64,000 nucleotides of DNA. Source: Hydractinia symbiolongicarpus. Its lineage: Eukaryota > Cnidaria > Hydrozoa > Anthoathecata > Hydractiniidae. Within the stretch, counting starts at the first letter, position 1. Each line of letters begins with the position of its first letter. The translations under genes were made by a program, and so were the position numbers. Below are positions 21,209-34,246 of the stretch, in pieces. The stretch covers positions 12,586,001 through 12,650,000 of the forward strand of contig NC_079883.1 in assembly GCF_029227915.1 (NCBI RefSeq), given 5' to 3'. The notes under the pieces were generated by a model. It was not told the origin of the DNA. It did not search any database and saw nothing but the letters and a program-made list of their open reading frames with translations.

Positions 21209-21698
21209 TTTCATTTTCATTTGTTGCCTTTTCATTTCAATGGCGCTGTGATATATTTCTTGTTATAACAATTAAGGAAAGTGTTTCCTATGACATTTTC
21301 CTACGACATTTTCAGGTGATAGTACGAGAAAAAAGAGCTTTCAAATGCATACAAACTCGATCTATTGCCGATCATCCAATAACCCTGACGGAATGGCAAA
21401 TAAAATAAAATTCCGCCGCCTTCCGAGGACTTATATCGCAATCACGTTTCGTAACAGCCAAGCGAGGTTTTACCTTAGCGTTTAAGTCACCACCGACATT
21501 TGGCCGCGCAACTATTCTAAGCTCATTCATTTTGACTTAAGGAGGGGGCGAGCGCGGACGCAGGCCCCCACTACCAGAAATTGTACGGTCGAGTTACTGA
21601 CGTTTGCAGTAATCGCAGAGGTCAGTAACTCTAAGAAATTAAATAAAAAAATTTGATCACAACGTGAAAATAAATTGCACGTATTTGCCCCTACTAAT

Positions 21699-21817
21699 GT
21701 CTACGGCCATACCACGATGAACACACCCGTTCTCGTCTGATCACGGAAGTTAAGCATCGTCGGTCCGGGATAGTACTTGGATGGGGAACCGCCTGGGAAC
21801 TCCCGGTGTCGTAGGCT
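21699..21817 (+). rRNA. 5S rRNA copy 21
   Basis: G66T and G89A. Confidence 0.96.
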
Positions 21818-22323
21818 TTTCATTTTCATTTGTTGCCTTTTCATTTCAATGGCGCTGTGATATATTTCTTGTTATAACAATTAAGGAACGTGGCGGTTGT
21901 TGAAAGTGTTTCCTATGACATTTTCCTACGACATTTTCAGGTGATAGTACGAGAAAAAAGAGCTTTCAAATGCATACAAACTCGATCTATTGCCGATCAT
22001 CCAATAACCCTGACGGAATGGCAAATAAAATAAAATTCCGCCGCCTTCCGAGGACTTATATCGCAATCACGTTTCGTAACAGCCAAGCGAGGTTTTACCT
22101 TAGCGTTTAAGTCACCACCGACATTTGGCCGCGCAACTATTCTAAGCTCATTCATTTTGACTTAAGGAGGGGGCGAGCGCGGACGCAGGCCCCCACTACC
22201 AGAAATTGTACGGTCGAGTTACTGACGTTTGCAGTAATCGCAGAGGTCAGTAACTCAAAGAAATTAAATAAAAAAATTTGATCACAACGTCAAAATAAAT
22301 TGCACGTATATGCCCCTACTAAT

Positions 22324-22440
22324 GCCTACGGCCATACCACGATGAACACACCCGTTCTCGTCTGATCACGGAAGTTAAGCATCGTCGGGCCGGGATAGTA
22401 CTTGGATGGGCCCGCCTGGGAACTCCCGGTGTCGTAGGCT
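22324..22440 (+). rRNA. 5S rRNA copy 22 (2 nt shorter)
   Basis: T2C, and the same GGGCCC lesion as copy 5. Confidence 0.93.
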
Positions 22441-22946
22441 TTTCATTTTCATTTGTTGCCTTTTCATTTCAATGGCGCTGTGATATATTTCTTGTTATAA
22501 CAATTAAGGAACGTGGCGGTTGTTGAAAGTGTTTCCTATGACATTTTCCTACGACATTTTCAGGTGATAGTACGAGAAAAAAGAGCTTTCAAATGCATAC
22601 AAACTCGATCTATTGCCGATCATCCAATAACCCTGACGGAATGGCAAATAAAATAAAATTCCGCCGCCTTCCGAGGACTTATATCGCAATCACGTTTCGT
22701 AACAGCCAAGCGAGGTTTTACCTTAGCGTTTAAGTCACCACCGACATTTGGCCGCGCAACTATTCTAAGCTCATTCATTTTGACTTAAGGAGGGGGCGAG
22801 CGCGGACGCAGGCCCCCACTACCAGAAATTGTACGGTCGAGTTACTGACGTTTGCAGTAATCGCAGAGGTCAGTAACTCAAAGAAATTAAATAAAAAAAT
22901 TTGATCACAACGTCAAAATAAATTGCACGTATTTGCCCCTACTAAT

Positions 22947-23065
22947 GTCTACGGCCATACCACGATGAACACACCCGTTCTCGTCTGATCACGGAAATTA
23001 AGCATCGTCCGGCCGGCATAGTACTTGGATGGGGGACCGCCTGGGAACTCCCGGTGTCGTAGGCT
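22947..23065 (+). rRNA. 5S rRNA copy 23
   Basis: G51A, G64C, G71C. Like copy 6, it follows a GGGCCC copy and carries G71C. Confidence 0.95.
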
Positions 23066-23571
23066 TTTCATTTTCATTTGTTGCCTTTTCATTTCAATGG
23101 CGCTGTGATATATTTCTTGTCATAACAATTAAGGAACGTGGCGGTTGTTGAAAGTGTTTCCTATGACATTTTCCTACGACATTTTCAGGTGATAGTACGA
23201 GAAAAAAGAGCTTTCAAATGCATAAAAACTCGATCTATTGCCGATCATCCAATAACCCTGACGGAATGGCAAATAAAATAAAATTCCGCCGCCTTCCGAG
23301 GACTTATATCGCAATCACGTTTCGTAACAGCCAAGCCAGGTTTTACCTTAGCGTTTAAGTCACCACCGACATTTGGCCGCGCAACTATTCTAAGCTCATT
23401 CATTTTGACTTAAGGAGGGGGCGAGCGCGGACGCAGGCCCCCACTACCAGAAATTGTACGGTCGAGTTACTGACGTTTGCAGTAATCGCAGAGGTCAGTA
23501 ACTCAAAGAAATTAAATAAAAAAATTTGATCACAACGTCAAAATAAATTGCACGTATTTGCCCCTACTAAT

Positions 23572-23690
23572 GTCTACGGCCATACCACGATGAACACACC
23601 CGTTCTCGTCTGATCACGGAAGTTAAGCATCGTCGGGCCGGTATAGTACTTGGATGGGGGACCGCCTGGGAACTCCCGGTGTCGTAGGCT
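23572..23690 (+). rRNA. 5S rRNA copy 24
   Basis: G71T. Confidence 0.96.
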
Positions 23691-24196
23691 TTTCATTTTC
23701 ATTTGTTGCCTTTTCATTTCAATGGCGCTGTGATATATTTCTTGTTATAACAATTAAGGAACGTGGCGGTTGTTGAAAGTGTTTCCTATGACATTTTCCT
23801 ACGACATTTTCAGGTGATAGTACGAGAAAAAAGAGCTTTCAAATGCATACAAATTCGATCTATTGCCGATCATCCAATAACCCTGACGGAATGGCAAATA
23901 AAATAAAATTCCGCCGCCTTCCGAGGACTTATATCGCAATCACGTTTCGTAACAGCCAAGCGAGGTTTTACCTTAGCGTTTAAGTCACCACCGACATTTG
24001 GCCGCGCAACTATTCTAAGCTCATTCATTTTGACTTAAGGAGGGGGCGAGCGCGGACGCAGGCCCCCACTACCAGAAATTGTACGGTCGAGTTACTGACG
24101 TTTGCAGTAATCGCAGAGGTCAGTAACTCAAAGAAATTAAATAAAAAAATTTGATCACAACGTCAAAATAAATTGCACGTATTTGCCCCTACTAAT

Positions 24197-24315
24197 GTCT
24201 ACGGCCATACCACGATGAACACACCCGTTCTCGTCTGATCACGGAAGTTAAGCATCGTCGGGCCGGGAAAGTACTTGGATGGGGGACCGCCTGGGAACTC
24301 CCGGTGTCGTAGGCT
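24197..24315 (+). rRNA. 5S rRNA copy 25
   Basis: T73A. Confidence 0.96.
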
Positions 24316-24821
24316 TTTCATTATCATTTGTTGCCTTTTCATTTCAATGGCGCTGTGATATATTTCTTGTTATAACAATTAAGGAACGTGGCGGTTGTTG
24401 AAAGTGTTTCCTATGACATTTTCCTACGACATTTTCAGGTGATAGTACAAGAAAAAAGTGCTTTCAAATGCATACAAACTCGATCTATTGCCGATCATCC
24501 AATAACCCTGACGGAATGGCAAATAAAATAAAATTCCGCCGCCTTCCGAGGACTTATATCGCAATCACGTTTCGTAACAGCCAAGCGAGGTTTTACCTTA
24601 GCGTTTAAGTCACCACCGACATTTGGCCGCGCAACTATTCTAAGCTCATTCATTTTGACTTAAGGAGGGGGCGAGCGCGGACGCAGGCCCCCACTACCAG
24701 AAATTGTACGGTCGAGTTACTGACGTTTGCAGTAATCGCAGAGGTCAGTAACTCAAAGCAATTAAATAAAAAAATTTGATCACAACGTCAAAATAAATTG
24801 CACGTATTTGCCCCTACTAAT

Positions 24822-24940
24822 GTCTACGGCCATACCACGATGAACACACCCGTTCTCGTCTGATTACGGAAGTTAAGCATCGTTGGGCCGGGATAGTACT
24901 TGGATGGGGGACCGCCTGGGAACTCCCGGTGTCGTAGGCT
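24822..24940 (+). rRNA. 5S rRNA copy 26
   Basis: C44T and C63T. Confidence 0.96.
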
Positions 24941-25446
24941 TTTCATTTTCATTTGTTGCCTTTTCATTTCAATGGCGCTGTGATATATTTCTTGTTATAA
25001 CAATTAAGGAACGTGGCGGTTGTTGAAAGTGTTTCCTATGACATTTTCCTACGACATTTTCAGGTGATAGTACGAGAAAAAAGAGCTTTCAAATGCATAC
25101 AAACTCGATCTATTGCCGATCATCCAATAACCCTGACGGAATGGCAAAAAAAATAAAATTCCGCCTCCTTCCGAGGACTTATATCGCAATCACGTTTCGT
25201 AACAGCCAAGCGAGGTTTTACCTTAGCGTTTAAGTCACCACCGACATTTGGCCGCGCAACTATTCTAAGCTTATTCATTTTGACTTAAGGAGGGGGCGAG
25301 CGCGGACGCAGGCCCCCACTACCAGAAATTGTACGGTCGAGTTACTGACGTTTGCAGTAATCGCAGAGGTCAGTAACTCAAAGAAATTAAATAAAAAAAA
25401 TTGATCACAACGTCAAAATAAATTGCACGTATTTGCCCCTGCTAAT

Positions 25447-25565
25447 GTCTACGGCCATACCACGATGAACACACCCGTTCTCGTCTGATTACGGAAGTTA
25501 AGCATCGTCGGGCCGGGATAGTACTTGGATGGGGGACCGCCTGGGAACTCCCGGTGTCGTAGGCT
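25447..25565 (+). rRNA. 5S rRNA copy 27
   Basis: C44T. Confidence 0.96.
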
Positions 25566-26071
25566 TTTCATTTTCATTTGTTGCCTTTTCATTTCAATGG
25601 CGCTGTGATATATTTCTTGTTATAACAATTAAGGAACGTGGCGGTTGTTGAAAGTGTTTCCTATGACATTTTCCTACGACATTTTCAGGTGATAGTACGA
25701 GAAAAAAGAGCTTTCAAATGCATACAAACTCGATCTATTGCCGATCATCCAATAACCCTGACGGAATGGCAAATAAAATAAAATTCCGCCGCCTTTCGAG
25801 GACTTATATCGCAATCACGTTTCGTAACAGCCAAGCGAGGTTTTACCTTAGCGTTTAAGTCACCACCGACATTTGGCCGCGCAACTATTCTAAGCTCATT
25901 CATTTTGACTTAAGGAGGGGGCGAGCGCGGACGCAGGCCCCCACTACCAGAAATTGTACGGTCGAGTTACTGACGTTTGCAGTAATCGCAGAGGTCAGTA
26001 ACTCAAAGCAATTAAATAAAAAAATTTGATCACAACGTCAAAATAAATTGCACGTATTTGCCCCTACTAAT

Positions 26072-26190
26072 GTCTACGGCCATACCACGATGAACACACC
26101 CGTTCTCGTCTGATTACGGAAGTTAAGCATCGTCGGGCCGGGATAGTACTTGGATGGGGGACCGCCTGGGAACTCCCGGTGTCGTAGGCT
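26072..26190 (+). rRNA. 5S rRNA copy 28
   Basis: C44T; duplicate of copy 26 in the two-unit repeat. Confidence 0.96.
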
Positions 26191-26696
26191 TTTCATTTTC
26201 ATTTGTTGCCTTTTCATTTCAATGGCGCTGTGATATATTTCTTGTTATAACAATTAAGGAACGTGGCGGTTGTTGAAAGTGTTTCCTATGACATTTTCCT
26301 ACGATATTTTCAGGTGATAGTACGAGAAAAAAGAGCTTTCAAATGCATACAAACTCGATCTATTGCCGATCATCCAATAACCCTGACGGAATGGCAAAAA
26401 AAATAAAATTCCGCCGCCTTCCGAGGACTTATATCGCAATCACGTTTCGTAACAGCCAAGCGAGGTTTTACCTTAGCGTTTAAGTCACCACCGACATTTG
26501 GCCGCGCAACTATTCTAAGCTTATTCATTTTGACTTAAGGAGGGGGCGAGCGCGGACGCAGGCCCCCACTACCAGAAATTGTACGGTCGAGTTACTGACG
26601 TTTGCAGTAATCGCAGAGGTCAGTAACTCAAAGAAATTAAATAAAAAAAATTGATCACAACGTCAAAATAAATTGCACGTATTTGCCCCTGCTAAT

Positions 26697-26815
26697 GTCT
26701 ACGGCCATACCACGATGAACACACCCGTTCTCGTCTGATCACGGAAGTTAAGCATCGTCGGGCCGGGATAGTACTTGGATGGGGGACCGCCTGGGAACTC
26801 CCGGTGTCGTAGGCT
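26697..26815 (+). rRNA. 5S rRNA copy 29
   Basis: Gene is consensus; its spacer matches that of copy 27. Confidence 0.97.
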
Positions 26816-27321
26816 TTTCATTTTCATTTGTTGCCTTTTCATTTCAATGGCGCTGTGATATATTTCTTGTTATAACAATTAAGGAACGTGGCGGTTGTTG
26901 AAAGTGTTTCCTATGACATTTTCCTACGACATTTTCAGGTGATAGTACGAGAAAAAAGAGCTTTCAAATGCATACAAACTCGATCTATTGCCGATCATCC
27001 AATAACCCTGACGGAATGGCAAATAAAATAAAATTCCGCCGCCTTTCGAGGACTTATATCGCAATCACGTTTCGTAACAGCCAAGCGAGGTTTTACCTTA
27101 GCGTTTAAGTCACCACCGACATTTGGCCGCGCAACTATTCTAAGCTCATTCATTTTGACTTAAGGAGGGGGCGAGCGCGGACGCAGGCCCCCACTACCAG
27201 AAATTGTACGGTCGAGTTACTGACGTTTGCAGTAATCGCAGAGGTCAGTAACTCAAAGAAATTAAATAAAAAAATTTGATCACAACGTCAAAATAAATTG
27301 CACGTATTTGCCCCTACTAAT

Positions 27322-27439
27322 GTCTACGGCCATACCACGATGAACACACCCGTTCTCGTCTGATCACGGAAGTTAAGCATCGTCAGGCCGGGAAGTACTT
27401 GGATGGGGGACCGCCTGGGTACTCCCGGTGTCGTAGGCT
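27322..27439 (+). rRNA. 5S rRNA copy 30 (1 nt shorter)
   Basis: G64A, T73 deleted, A100T. Confidence 0.94.
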
Positions 27440-27945
27440 TTTCATTTTCATTTGTTGCCTTTTCATTTCAATGGCGCTGTGATATATTTCTTGTTATAAC
27501 AATTAAGGAACGTGGCGGTTGTTGAAAGTGTTTCCTATGACATTTTCCTACGACATTTTCAGGTGATAGTACGAGAAAAAAGAGCTTTCAAATGCATACA
27601 AGCTCGATCTATTGCCGATCATCCAATAACCCTGACGGAATGGCAAATAAAATAAAATTCCGCCGCCTTCCGAGGACTTATATCGCAATCACGTTTCGTA
27701 ACATCCAAGCGAGGTTTTACCTTAGCGTTTAAGTCACCACCGACATTTGGCCGCGCAACTATTCTAAGCTCATTCATTTTGACTTAAGGAGGGGGCGAGC
27801 GCGGACGCAGGCCCCCACTACCAGAAATTGTACGGTCGAGTTACTGACGTTTGCAGTAATCGCAGAGGTCAGTAACTCTAAGAAATTTAATAAAAAAATT
27901 TGATCACAACGTCAAAATAAATTGCACGTATTTGCCCCTACTAAT

Positions 27946-28064
27946 GTCTACGGCCATACCACGATGAACACACCCGTTCTCGTCTGATCACGGAAGTTAA
28001 GCATCGTCGGGCCGGGATAGTACTTGGATGGGGGACCGCCTGGGAACTCCCGGTGTCGTAGGCT
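27946..28064 (+). rRNA. 5S rRNA copy 31
   Basis: No change seen. Confidence 0.97.
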
Positions 28065-28570
28065 TTTCATTTTCATTTGTTGCCTTTTCATTTCAATGGC
28101 GCTGTGATATATTTCTTGTTATAACAATTAAGGAACGTGGCGGTTGTTGAAAGTGTTTCCTATGACATTTTCCTACGACATTTTCAGGTGATAGTACGAG
28201 AAAAAAGAGCTTTCAAATGCATACAAACTCGATCTATTGCCGATCATCCAATAACCCTGACGGAATGGCAAATAAAATAAAATTCCGCCGCCTTCCGAGG
28301 ACTTATATCGCAATCACGTTTCGTAACAGCCAAGCGAGGTTTTACCTTAGCGTTTAAGTCACCACCGACATTTGGCCGCGCAACTATTCTAAGCTCATTC
28401 ATTTTGACTTAAGGAGGGGGCGAGCGCGGACGCAGGCCCCCACTACCAGAAATTGTACGGTCGAGTTACTGACGTTTGCAGTAATCGCAGAGGTCAGTAA
28501 CTCAAAGAAATTAAATAAAAAAATTTGATCACAACGTCAAAATAAATTGCACGTATTTGCCCCTACTAAT

Positions 28571-28688
28571 GTCTACGGCCATACCACGATGAACACACCC
28601 GTTCTCGTCTGATCACGGAAGTTAAGCATCGTCGGGCCGGGAAGTACTTGGATGGGGGACCGCCTGGGAACTCCCGGTGTCGTAGGCT
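28571..28688 (+). rRNA. 5S rRNA copy 32 (1 nt shorter)
   Basis: T73 deleted, as in copy 30 two units earlier. Confidence 0.95.
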
Positions 28689-29193
28689 TTTCATTTTCAT
28701 TTGTTGCCTTTTCATTTCAATGGCGCTGTGATATATTTCTTGTTATAACAATTAAGGAACGTGGCGGTTGTTGAAAGTGTTTCCTATGACATTTTCCTAC
28801 GACATTTTCAGGTGATAGTACGAGAAAAAAGAGCTTTCAAATGCATACAAACTCGATCTATTGCCGATCATCCAATAACCCTGACGGAGTGGCAAATAAA
28901 GTAAAATTCCGCCGCCTTCCGAGGACTTATATCGCAATCACGTTTCGTAACAGCCAAGCGAGGTTTTACCTTAGCGTTTAAGTCACCACCGACATTTGGC
29001 CGCGCAACTATTCTAAGCTCATTCATTTTGACTTAAGGAGGGGGCGAGCGCGGACGCAGGCCCCCACTACCAGAAATTGTACGGTCGAGTTACTGACGTT
29101 TGCAGTAATCGCAGAGGTCAGTAACTCTAAGAAATTAAATAAAAAATTTGATCACAACGTCAAAATAAATTGCACGTATTTGCCCCTACTAAT

Positions 29194-29312
29194 GTCTACG
29201 GCCATACCACGATGAACACACCCGTTCTCGTCTGATCACGGAAGTTAAGCATCGTCGGGCCGGGATAGTACTTGGATGGGGGACCGCCTGGGAACTCCCG
29301 CTGTCGTAGGCT
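29194..29312 (+). rRNA. 5S rRNA copy 33
   Basis: G108C. Confidence 0.96.
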
Positions 29313-29818
29313 TTTCATTTTCATTTGTTGCCTTTTCATTTCAATGGCGCTGTGATATATTTCTTGTTATAACAATTAAGGAACGTGGCGGTTGTTGAAA
29401 GTGTTTCCTATGACATTTTCCTACGACATTTTCAGGTGATAGTACGAGAAAAAAGAGCTTTCAAATGCATACAAACTCGATCTATTGCCGATCATCCAAT
29501 AACCCTGACGGAATGGCAAATAAAATAAAATTCCGCCGCCTTCCGAGGACTTATATCGCAATCACGTTTCGTAACAGCCAAGCGAGGTTTTACCTTAGCG
29601 TTTAAGTCACCACCGACATTTGGCCGCGCAACTATTCTAAGCTCATTCATTTTGACTTAAGGAGGGGGCGAGCGCGGACGCAGGCCCCCTCTACCAGAAA
29701 TTGTACGGTCGAGTTACTGACGTTTGCAGTAATCGCAGAGGTCAGTAACTCAAAGAAATTAATCAAAAAAATTTGATCACAACGTCAAAATAAATTGCAC
29801 GTATTTGCCCCTACTAAT

Positions 29819-29937
29819 GTCTACGGCCATACCACGATGAACACAACCGTTCTCGTCTGATCACGGAAGTTAAGCATCGTCGGGCCGGGATAGTACTTGG
29901 ATGGGGGACCGCCTGGGAACTCCCGGTGTCGTAGGCT
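29819..29937 (+). rRNA. 5S rRNA copy 34
   Basis: C28A. Confidence 0.96.
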
Positions 29938-30443
29938 TTTCATTTTCATTTGTTGCCTTTTCATTTCAATGGCGCTGTGATATATTTCTTGTTATAACAA
30001 TTAAGGAACGTGGCGGTTGTTGAAAGTGTTTCCTATGACATTTTCCTACGACATTTTCAGGTGATAGTACGAGCAAAAAGAGCTTTCAAATGCATACAAA
30101 CTCGATCTATTGCCGATCATCCAATAACCCTGACGGAATGGCAAATAAAATAAAATTCCGCCGCCTTCCGAGGACTTATATCGCAATCACGTTTCGTAAC
30201 AGCCAAGCGAGGTTTTACCTTAGCGTTTAAGTCACCACCGACATTTGGCCGCGCAACTATTCTAAGCTCATTCATTTTGACTTAAGGAGGGGGCGAGCGC
30301 GGACGCAGGCCCCCACTACCAGAAATTGTACGGTCGAGTTACTGACGTTTGCAGTAATCGCTGAGGTCAGTAACTCAAAGAAATTAAATAAAAAAATTTG
30401 ATCACAACGTCAAAAAAAATTGCACGTATTTGCCCCTACTAAT

Positions 30444-30562
30444 GTCTACGGCCATACCACGATGAACACACCCGTTCTCGTCTGATCACGGAAGTTAAGC
30501 ATCGTCGGGCCGGGATAGTACTTGGATGGGGGACCGCCTGGGAACTCCCGGTGTCGTAGGCT
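30444..30562 (+). rRNA. 5S rRNA copy 35
   Basis: No change seen. Confidence 0.97.
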
Positions 30563-31068
30563 TTTCATTTTCATTTGTTGCCTTTTCATTTCAATGGCGC
30601 TGTGATATATTTCTTGTTATAACAATTAAGAAACGTGGCGGTTGTTGAAAGTGTTTCCTATGACATTTTCCTACGACATTTTCAGGTGATAGTACGAGAA
30701 AAAAGAGCTTTCAAATGCATACAAACGCGATCTATTGCCGATCATCCAATAACCCTGACGGAATGGCAAATAAAATAAAATTCCGCCGCCTTCCGAGGAC
30801 TTATATCGCAATCACGTTTCGTAACAGCCAAGCGAGGTTTTACCTTAGCGTTTAAGTCACCACCGACATTTGGCCGCGCAACCATTCTAAGCTCATTCAT
30901 TTTGACTTAAGGAGGGGGCGAGCGCGGACGCAGGCCCCCACTACCAGAAATTGTACGGTCGAGTTACTGACGTTTGCAGTAATCGCAGAGGTCAGTAACT
31001 CAAAGAAATTAAATAAAAAAATTTGATCACAACGTCAAAATAAATTGCACGTATTTGCCCCTACTAAT

Positions 31069-31187
31069 GTCTACGGCCATACCACGATAAACACACCCGT
31101 TCTCGTCTGATCACGGAAGTTAAGCATCGTCGGGCCGGGATAGTACTTGGATGGGGGACCACCTGGGAACTCCCGGTGTCGTAGGCT
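31069..31187 (+). rRNA. 5S rRNA copy 36
   Basis: G21A and G93A. Confidence 0.96.
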
Positions 31188-31693
31188 TTTCATTTTCATT
31201 TGTTGCCTTTTCATTTCAATGGCGCTGTGATATATTTCTTGTTATAACAATTAAGGAACGTGGCGGTTGTTGAAAGTGTTTCCTATGACATTTTCCTACG
31301 ACATTTTCAGGTGATAGTACGAGAAAAAAGAGCTTTCAAATGCATACAAACGCGATCTATTGCCGATCATCCAATAACCCTGACGGAATGGCAAATAAAA
31401 TAAAATTCCGCCGCCTTCCGAGGACTTATATCGCAATCACGTTTCGTAACAGCCAAGCGAGGTTTTACCTTAGCGTTTAAGTCACCACCGACATTTGGTC
31501 GCGCAACCATTCTAAGCTCATTCATTTTGACTTAAGGAGGGGGCGAGCGCGGACGCAGGCCCCCACTACCAGAAATTGTACGGTCGAGTTACTGACGTTT
31601 GCAGTAATCGCAGAGGTCAGTAACTCAAAGAAATTAAATAAAAAAATTTGATCACAACGTCAAAATAAATTGCACGTATTTGCCCCTACTAAT

Positions 31694-31812
31694 GTCTACG
31701 GCCATACCACGATGAACACACCCGTTCTCGTCTGATCACGGAAGTTAAGCATCGTCGGGCCGGGATAGTACTTGGATGGGGGACCGCCTGGGAACTCCCG
31801 GTGTCGTAGGCT
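31694..31812 (+). rRNA. 5S rRNA copy 37
   Basis: No change seen. Confidence 0.97.
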
Positions 31813-32318
31813 TTTCATTTTCATTTGTTGCCTTTTCATTTCAATGGCGCTGTGATATATTTCTTGTTATAACAATTAAGGAACGTGGCGGTTGTTGAAA
31901 GTGTTTCCTATGACATTTTCCTACGACATTTTCAGGTGATAGTACGAGAAAAAAGAGCTTTCAAATGCATACAAACTCGATCTATTGCCGATCATCCAAT
32001 AACCCTGACGGAATGGCAAATAAAATAAAATTCCGCCGCCTTCCGAGGACTTATATCGCAATCACGTTTCGTAACAGCCAAGCGAGGTTTTACCTTAGCG
32101 TTTAAGTCACCACCGACATTTGGCCGCGCAACTATTCTAAGCTCATTCATTTTGACTTAAGGAGGGGGCGAGCGCGGACGCAGGTCCCCACTACCAGAAA
32201 TTGTACGGTCGAGTTACTGACGTTTGCAGTAATCGCAGAGGTCAGTAACTCAAAGAAATTAAATAAAAAAATTTGATCACAACGTCAAAATAAATTGCAC
32301 GTATTTGCCCCTACTAAT

Positions 32319-32437
32319 GTCTACGGCCATACCACGATGAACACACCCGTTCTCGTCTGATCACGGAAGTTAAGCATCGTCGGGCCGGGATAGTACTTGG
32401 ATGGGGGACCGCCTGGGAACTCCCGGTGTCGTAGGCT
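32319..32437 (+). rRNA. 5S rRNA copy 38
   Basis: No change seen; its unit is interrupted by the second LINE. Confidence 0.97.
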
Positions 32438-32757
32438 TTTCATTTTCATTTGTTGCCTTTTCATTTCAATGGCGCTGTGATATATTTCTTGTTATAACAA
32501 TTAAGGAACGTGGCGGTTGTTGAAAGTGTTTCCTATGACATTTTCCTACGACATCTTCAGGTGATAGTACGAGAAAAAAGAGCTTTCAAATGCATACAAA
32601 CTCGATCTATTGCCGATCATCCAATAACCCTGACGGAATGGCAAATAAAATAAAATTCCGCCGCCTTCCGAGGACTTATATCGCAATCACGTTTCGTAAC
32701 AGCCAAGCGAGGTTTTACCTTAGCGTTTAAGTCACCACCGACATTTGGCCGCGCAAC

Positions 32758-33897
32758 AGCAATTATAATATTTACTTGGTTTGAAAATAACGGTATGAAA
32801 GCCAACCCAGAAAAATCACATTTTTTTACTAACAAAACTGATGTACGATTAAAAGTTTGTGATGAACTTCTAAACAATTCTCAAACTGAGAAACTGCTTG
32901 GTATAACCATAGACCACAAACTTTCTTTCGAGGAACATGTTAATCAGCTCTGTAACAAGGCAGGCCAGAAAGTTAGTGCGCTTGCAAGGTTATCTTCCTT
33001 CATGACATTAGACCAGCGAAAGCTGATTATTAATGCTTTTGTCACTAGTCATTTTTCGTACTGTCCATTAGTATGGATGTTTCACAGTCGTAAATTAAAC
33101 AATAGGATAAACCATATACATGAAAGAGCACTAAGAATTATCTATCAAGACTATCAATCCTCATTTGAAGAGCTTTTATCAAAAAATGGGAGCGTTACAA
33201 TTCACCAAACGAACTTACGCATCCTTGTTACTGAGCTGTATAAAGCTAAAACAAAAACAGGTCCAGAAATGTTGAATGAAATTTTTATTTTTCCTGAACC
33301 AGTGTATAATTTGAGGAAGGACAAACTTAAGAGTAACAAAATATTTTCAGTGAGATATGGGATCGAAACACTGTCTAATGTTGGGTTAAAGCTTTGGAAC
33401 TCTTTGCCTAACGAGTATCGGAACGCTGGTACTTTAATTGAGTTTAGAAACAAAATAAGAAACTGGATTCCAAACCATTGTCCTTGCAGAATATGCAAAA
33501 CTTTTATACCTGAATTAGGTTTTCTTTAGTTTCCCCGTTGTCTTCCTTTGCCAGTTGTGGAGCGGGAACTCAGTTAAACATGTCTTGCGGTGCGACGGTT
33601 TAGGTGGGGTGGTATCATATGAGAATATTCTAGCCTTATTATCTGGTTGTATATTATTTTCTCTCGACCCCTGCCTGGGAAGTTTGACTGAGTTCCTGGA
33701 ACCACCACTACATAGCCTTGACATATTTTTGACATATTATTTATATTATTTAAAATACTTAAAAAAAAATGCTATATACGGTATTCCTTATAGATTTTTT
33801 ATATTCAGTTATTTATTGTTTTTAATGTTTTTAAAGTTGACTTTAATTAGCCTCAGAGCTACATTTTCTTGTAAATTTGTCAACTATAAATAAATTA

Positions 33898-33940
<43 letters not shown>
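32758..33940 (+). mobile_element. Second LINE, heavily 5'-truncated, in the 5S spacer
   Basis: About 1.18 kb between CGCAAC and CTATTCTAAG, which are adjacent in ordinary units (CGCAACTATTC). It holds the C-terminal part of a CR1-like ORF, a 3' UTR of about 370 bp and a run of 41 A (33900-33940). At most 3 bp (AAC) could be a target duplication. Sequence differs clearly from the LINE at 4108-7564, so it is another family or lineage. The long intact poly(A) suggests a young insertion. Confidence 0.92.
32762..33529 (+). pseudogene. LINE reverse transcriptase, C-terminal fragment
   Basis: Open from the 5' junction; the first ATG, at 32795, gives 244 residues. Typical post-catalytic region of CR1-like RT: NGMKANPEKSH, LLGITIDHKLSFEEHV, SHFSYCPLVWMFHSR, IHERALRIIY and a terminal CPCRIC cysteine motif. 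The catalytic FADD region is missing, so no activity is expected. An apparent ORF from 33555 is in the 3' UTR and has no recognisable product. Confidence 0.88.
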
Positions 33941-33942
<2 letters not shown>

Positions 33943-34127
33943 ATTCTAAGCTCATTCATTTTGACTTAAGGAGGGGGCGAGCGCGGACGCAGGCCCCCAC
34001 TACCAGAAATTGTACGGTCGAGTTACTGACGTTTGCAGTAATCGCAGAGGTCAGTAACTCAAAGAAATTAAATAAAAAAATTTGATCACAACGTCAAAAT
34101 AAATTGCACGTATTTGCCCCTACTAAT

Positions 34128-34246
34128 GTCTACGGCCATACCACGATGAACACACCCGTTCTCGTCTGATCACGGAAGTTAAGCATCGTCGGGCCGGGAT
34201 AGTACTTGGATGGGGGACCGCCTGTGAACTGCCGGTGTCGTAGGCT
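34128..34246 (+). rRNA. 5S rRNA copy 39
   Basis: G98T and C104G. Confidence 0.96.

Larger units (their letters stand above)
24748..27247 (+). repeat. Two-unit higher-order duplication (offset 1,250 bp)
   Basis: Private variants recur 1,250 bp apart: AAAGCAATT (about 24757 and 26007), GGCAAAAAAAATAAAA (about 25143 and 26393), AAGCTTATTC (about 25268 and 26518) and GCTAATGTCT (25441 and 26691). A pair of units was duplicated as a block. Confidence 0.85.
12917..32757 (+). repeat. 5S rDNA tandem array, block II (copies 7-38)
   Basis: The spacer resumes at AGTAACTCAAAG, exactly where it broke off inside U1 at 7669. Period is mostly 625. Exceptions are 631 before copy 15 (a 6-bp TTTCAT-type gain) and 608-609 before copies 17, 20 and 21 (the same 16-bp spacer loss). 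The first two units share spacer variants (AAAAAAGTTT, AAAATTAATT) not seen in most others. Confidence 0.97.

Noticed and set aside
18706-21408. Short ORFs of 60-80 codons recurring in the 5S spacer (for example 18706-18942, 21169-21408)
   Set aside because: They start inside or just behind 5S, depend on the 16-bp deletion to stay open, and have no recognisable domain. Shadows of the repeat.
33555-33893. ORF of 112 codons after the second LINE's RT fragment
   Set aside because: Lies in the 3' UTR, is low in complexity, and matches no family I know.
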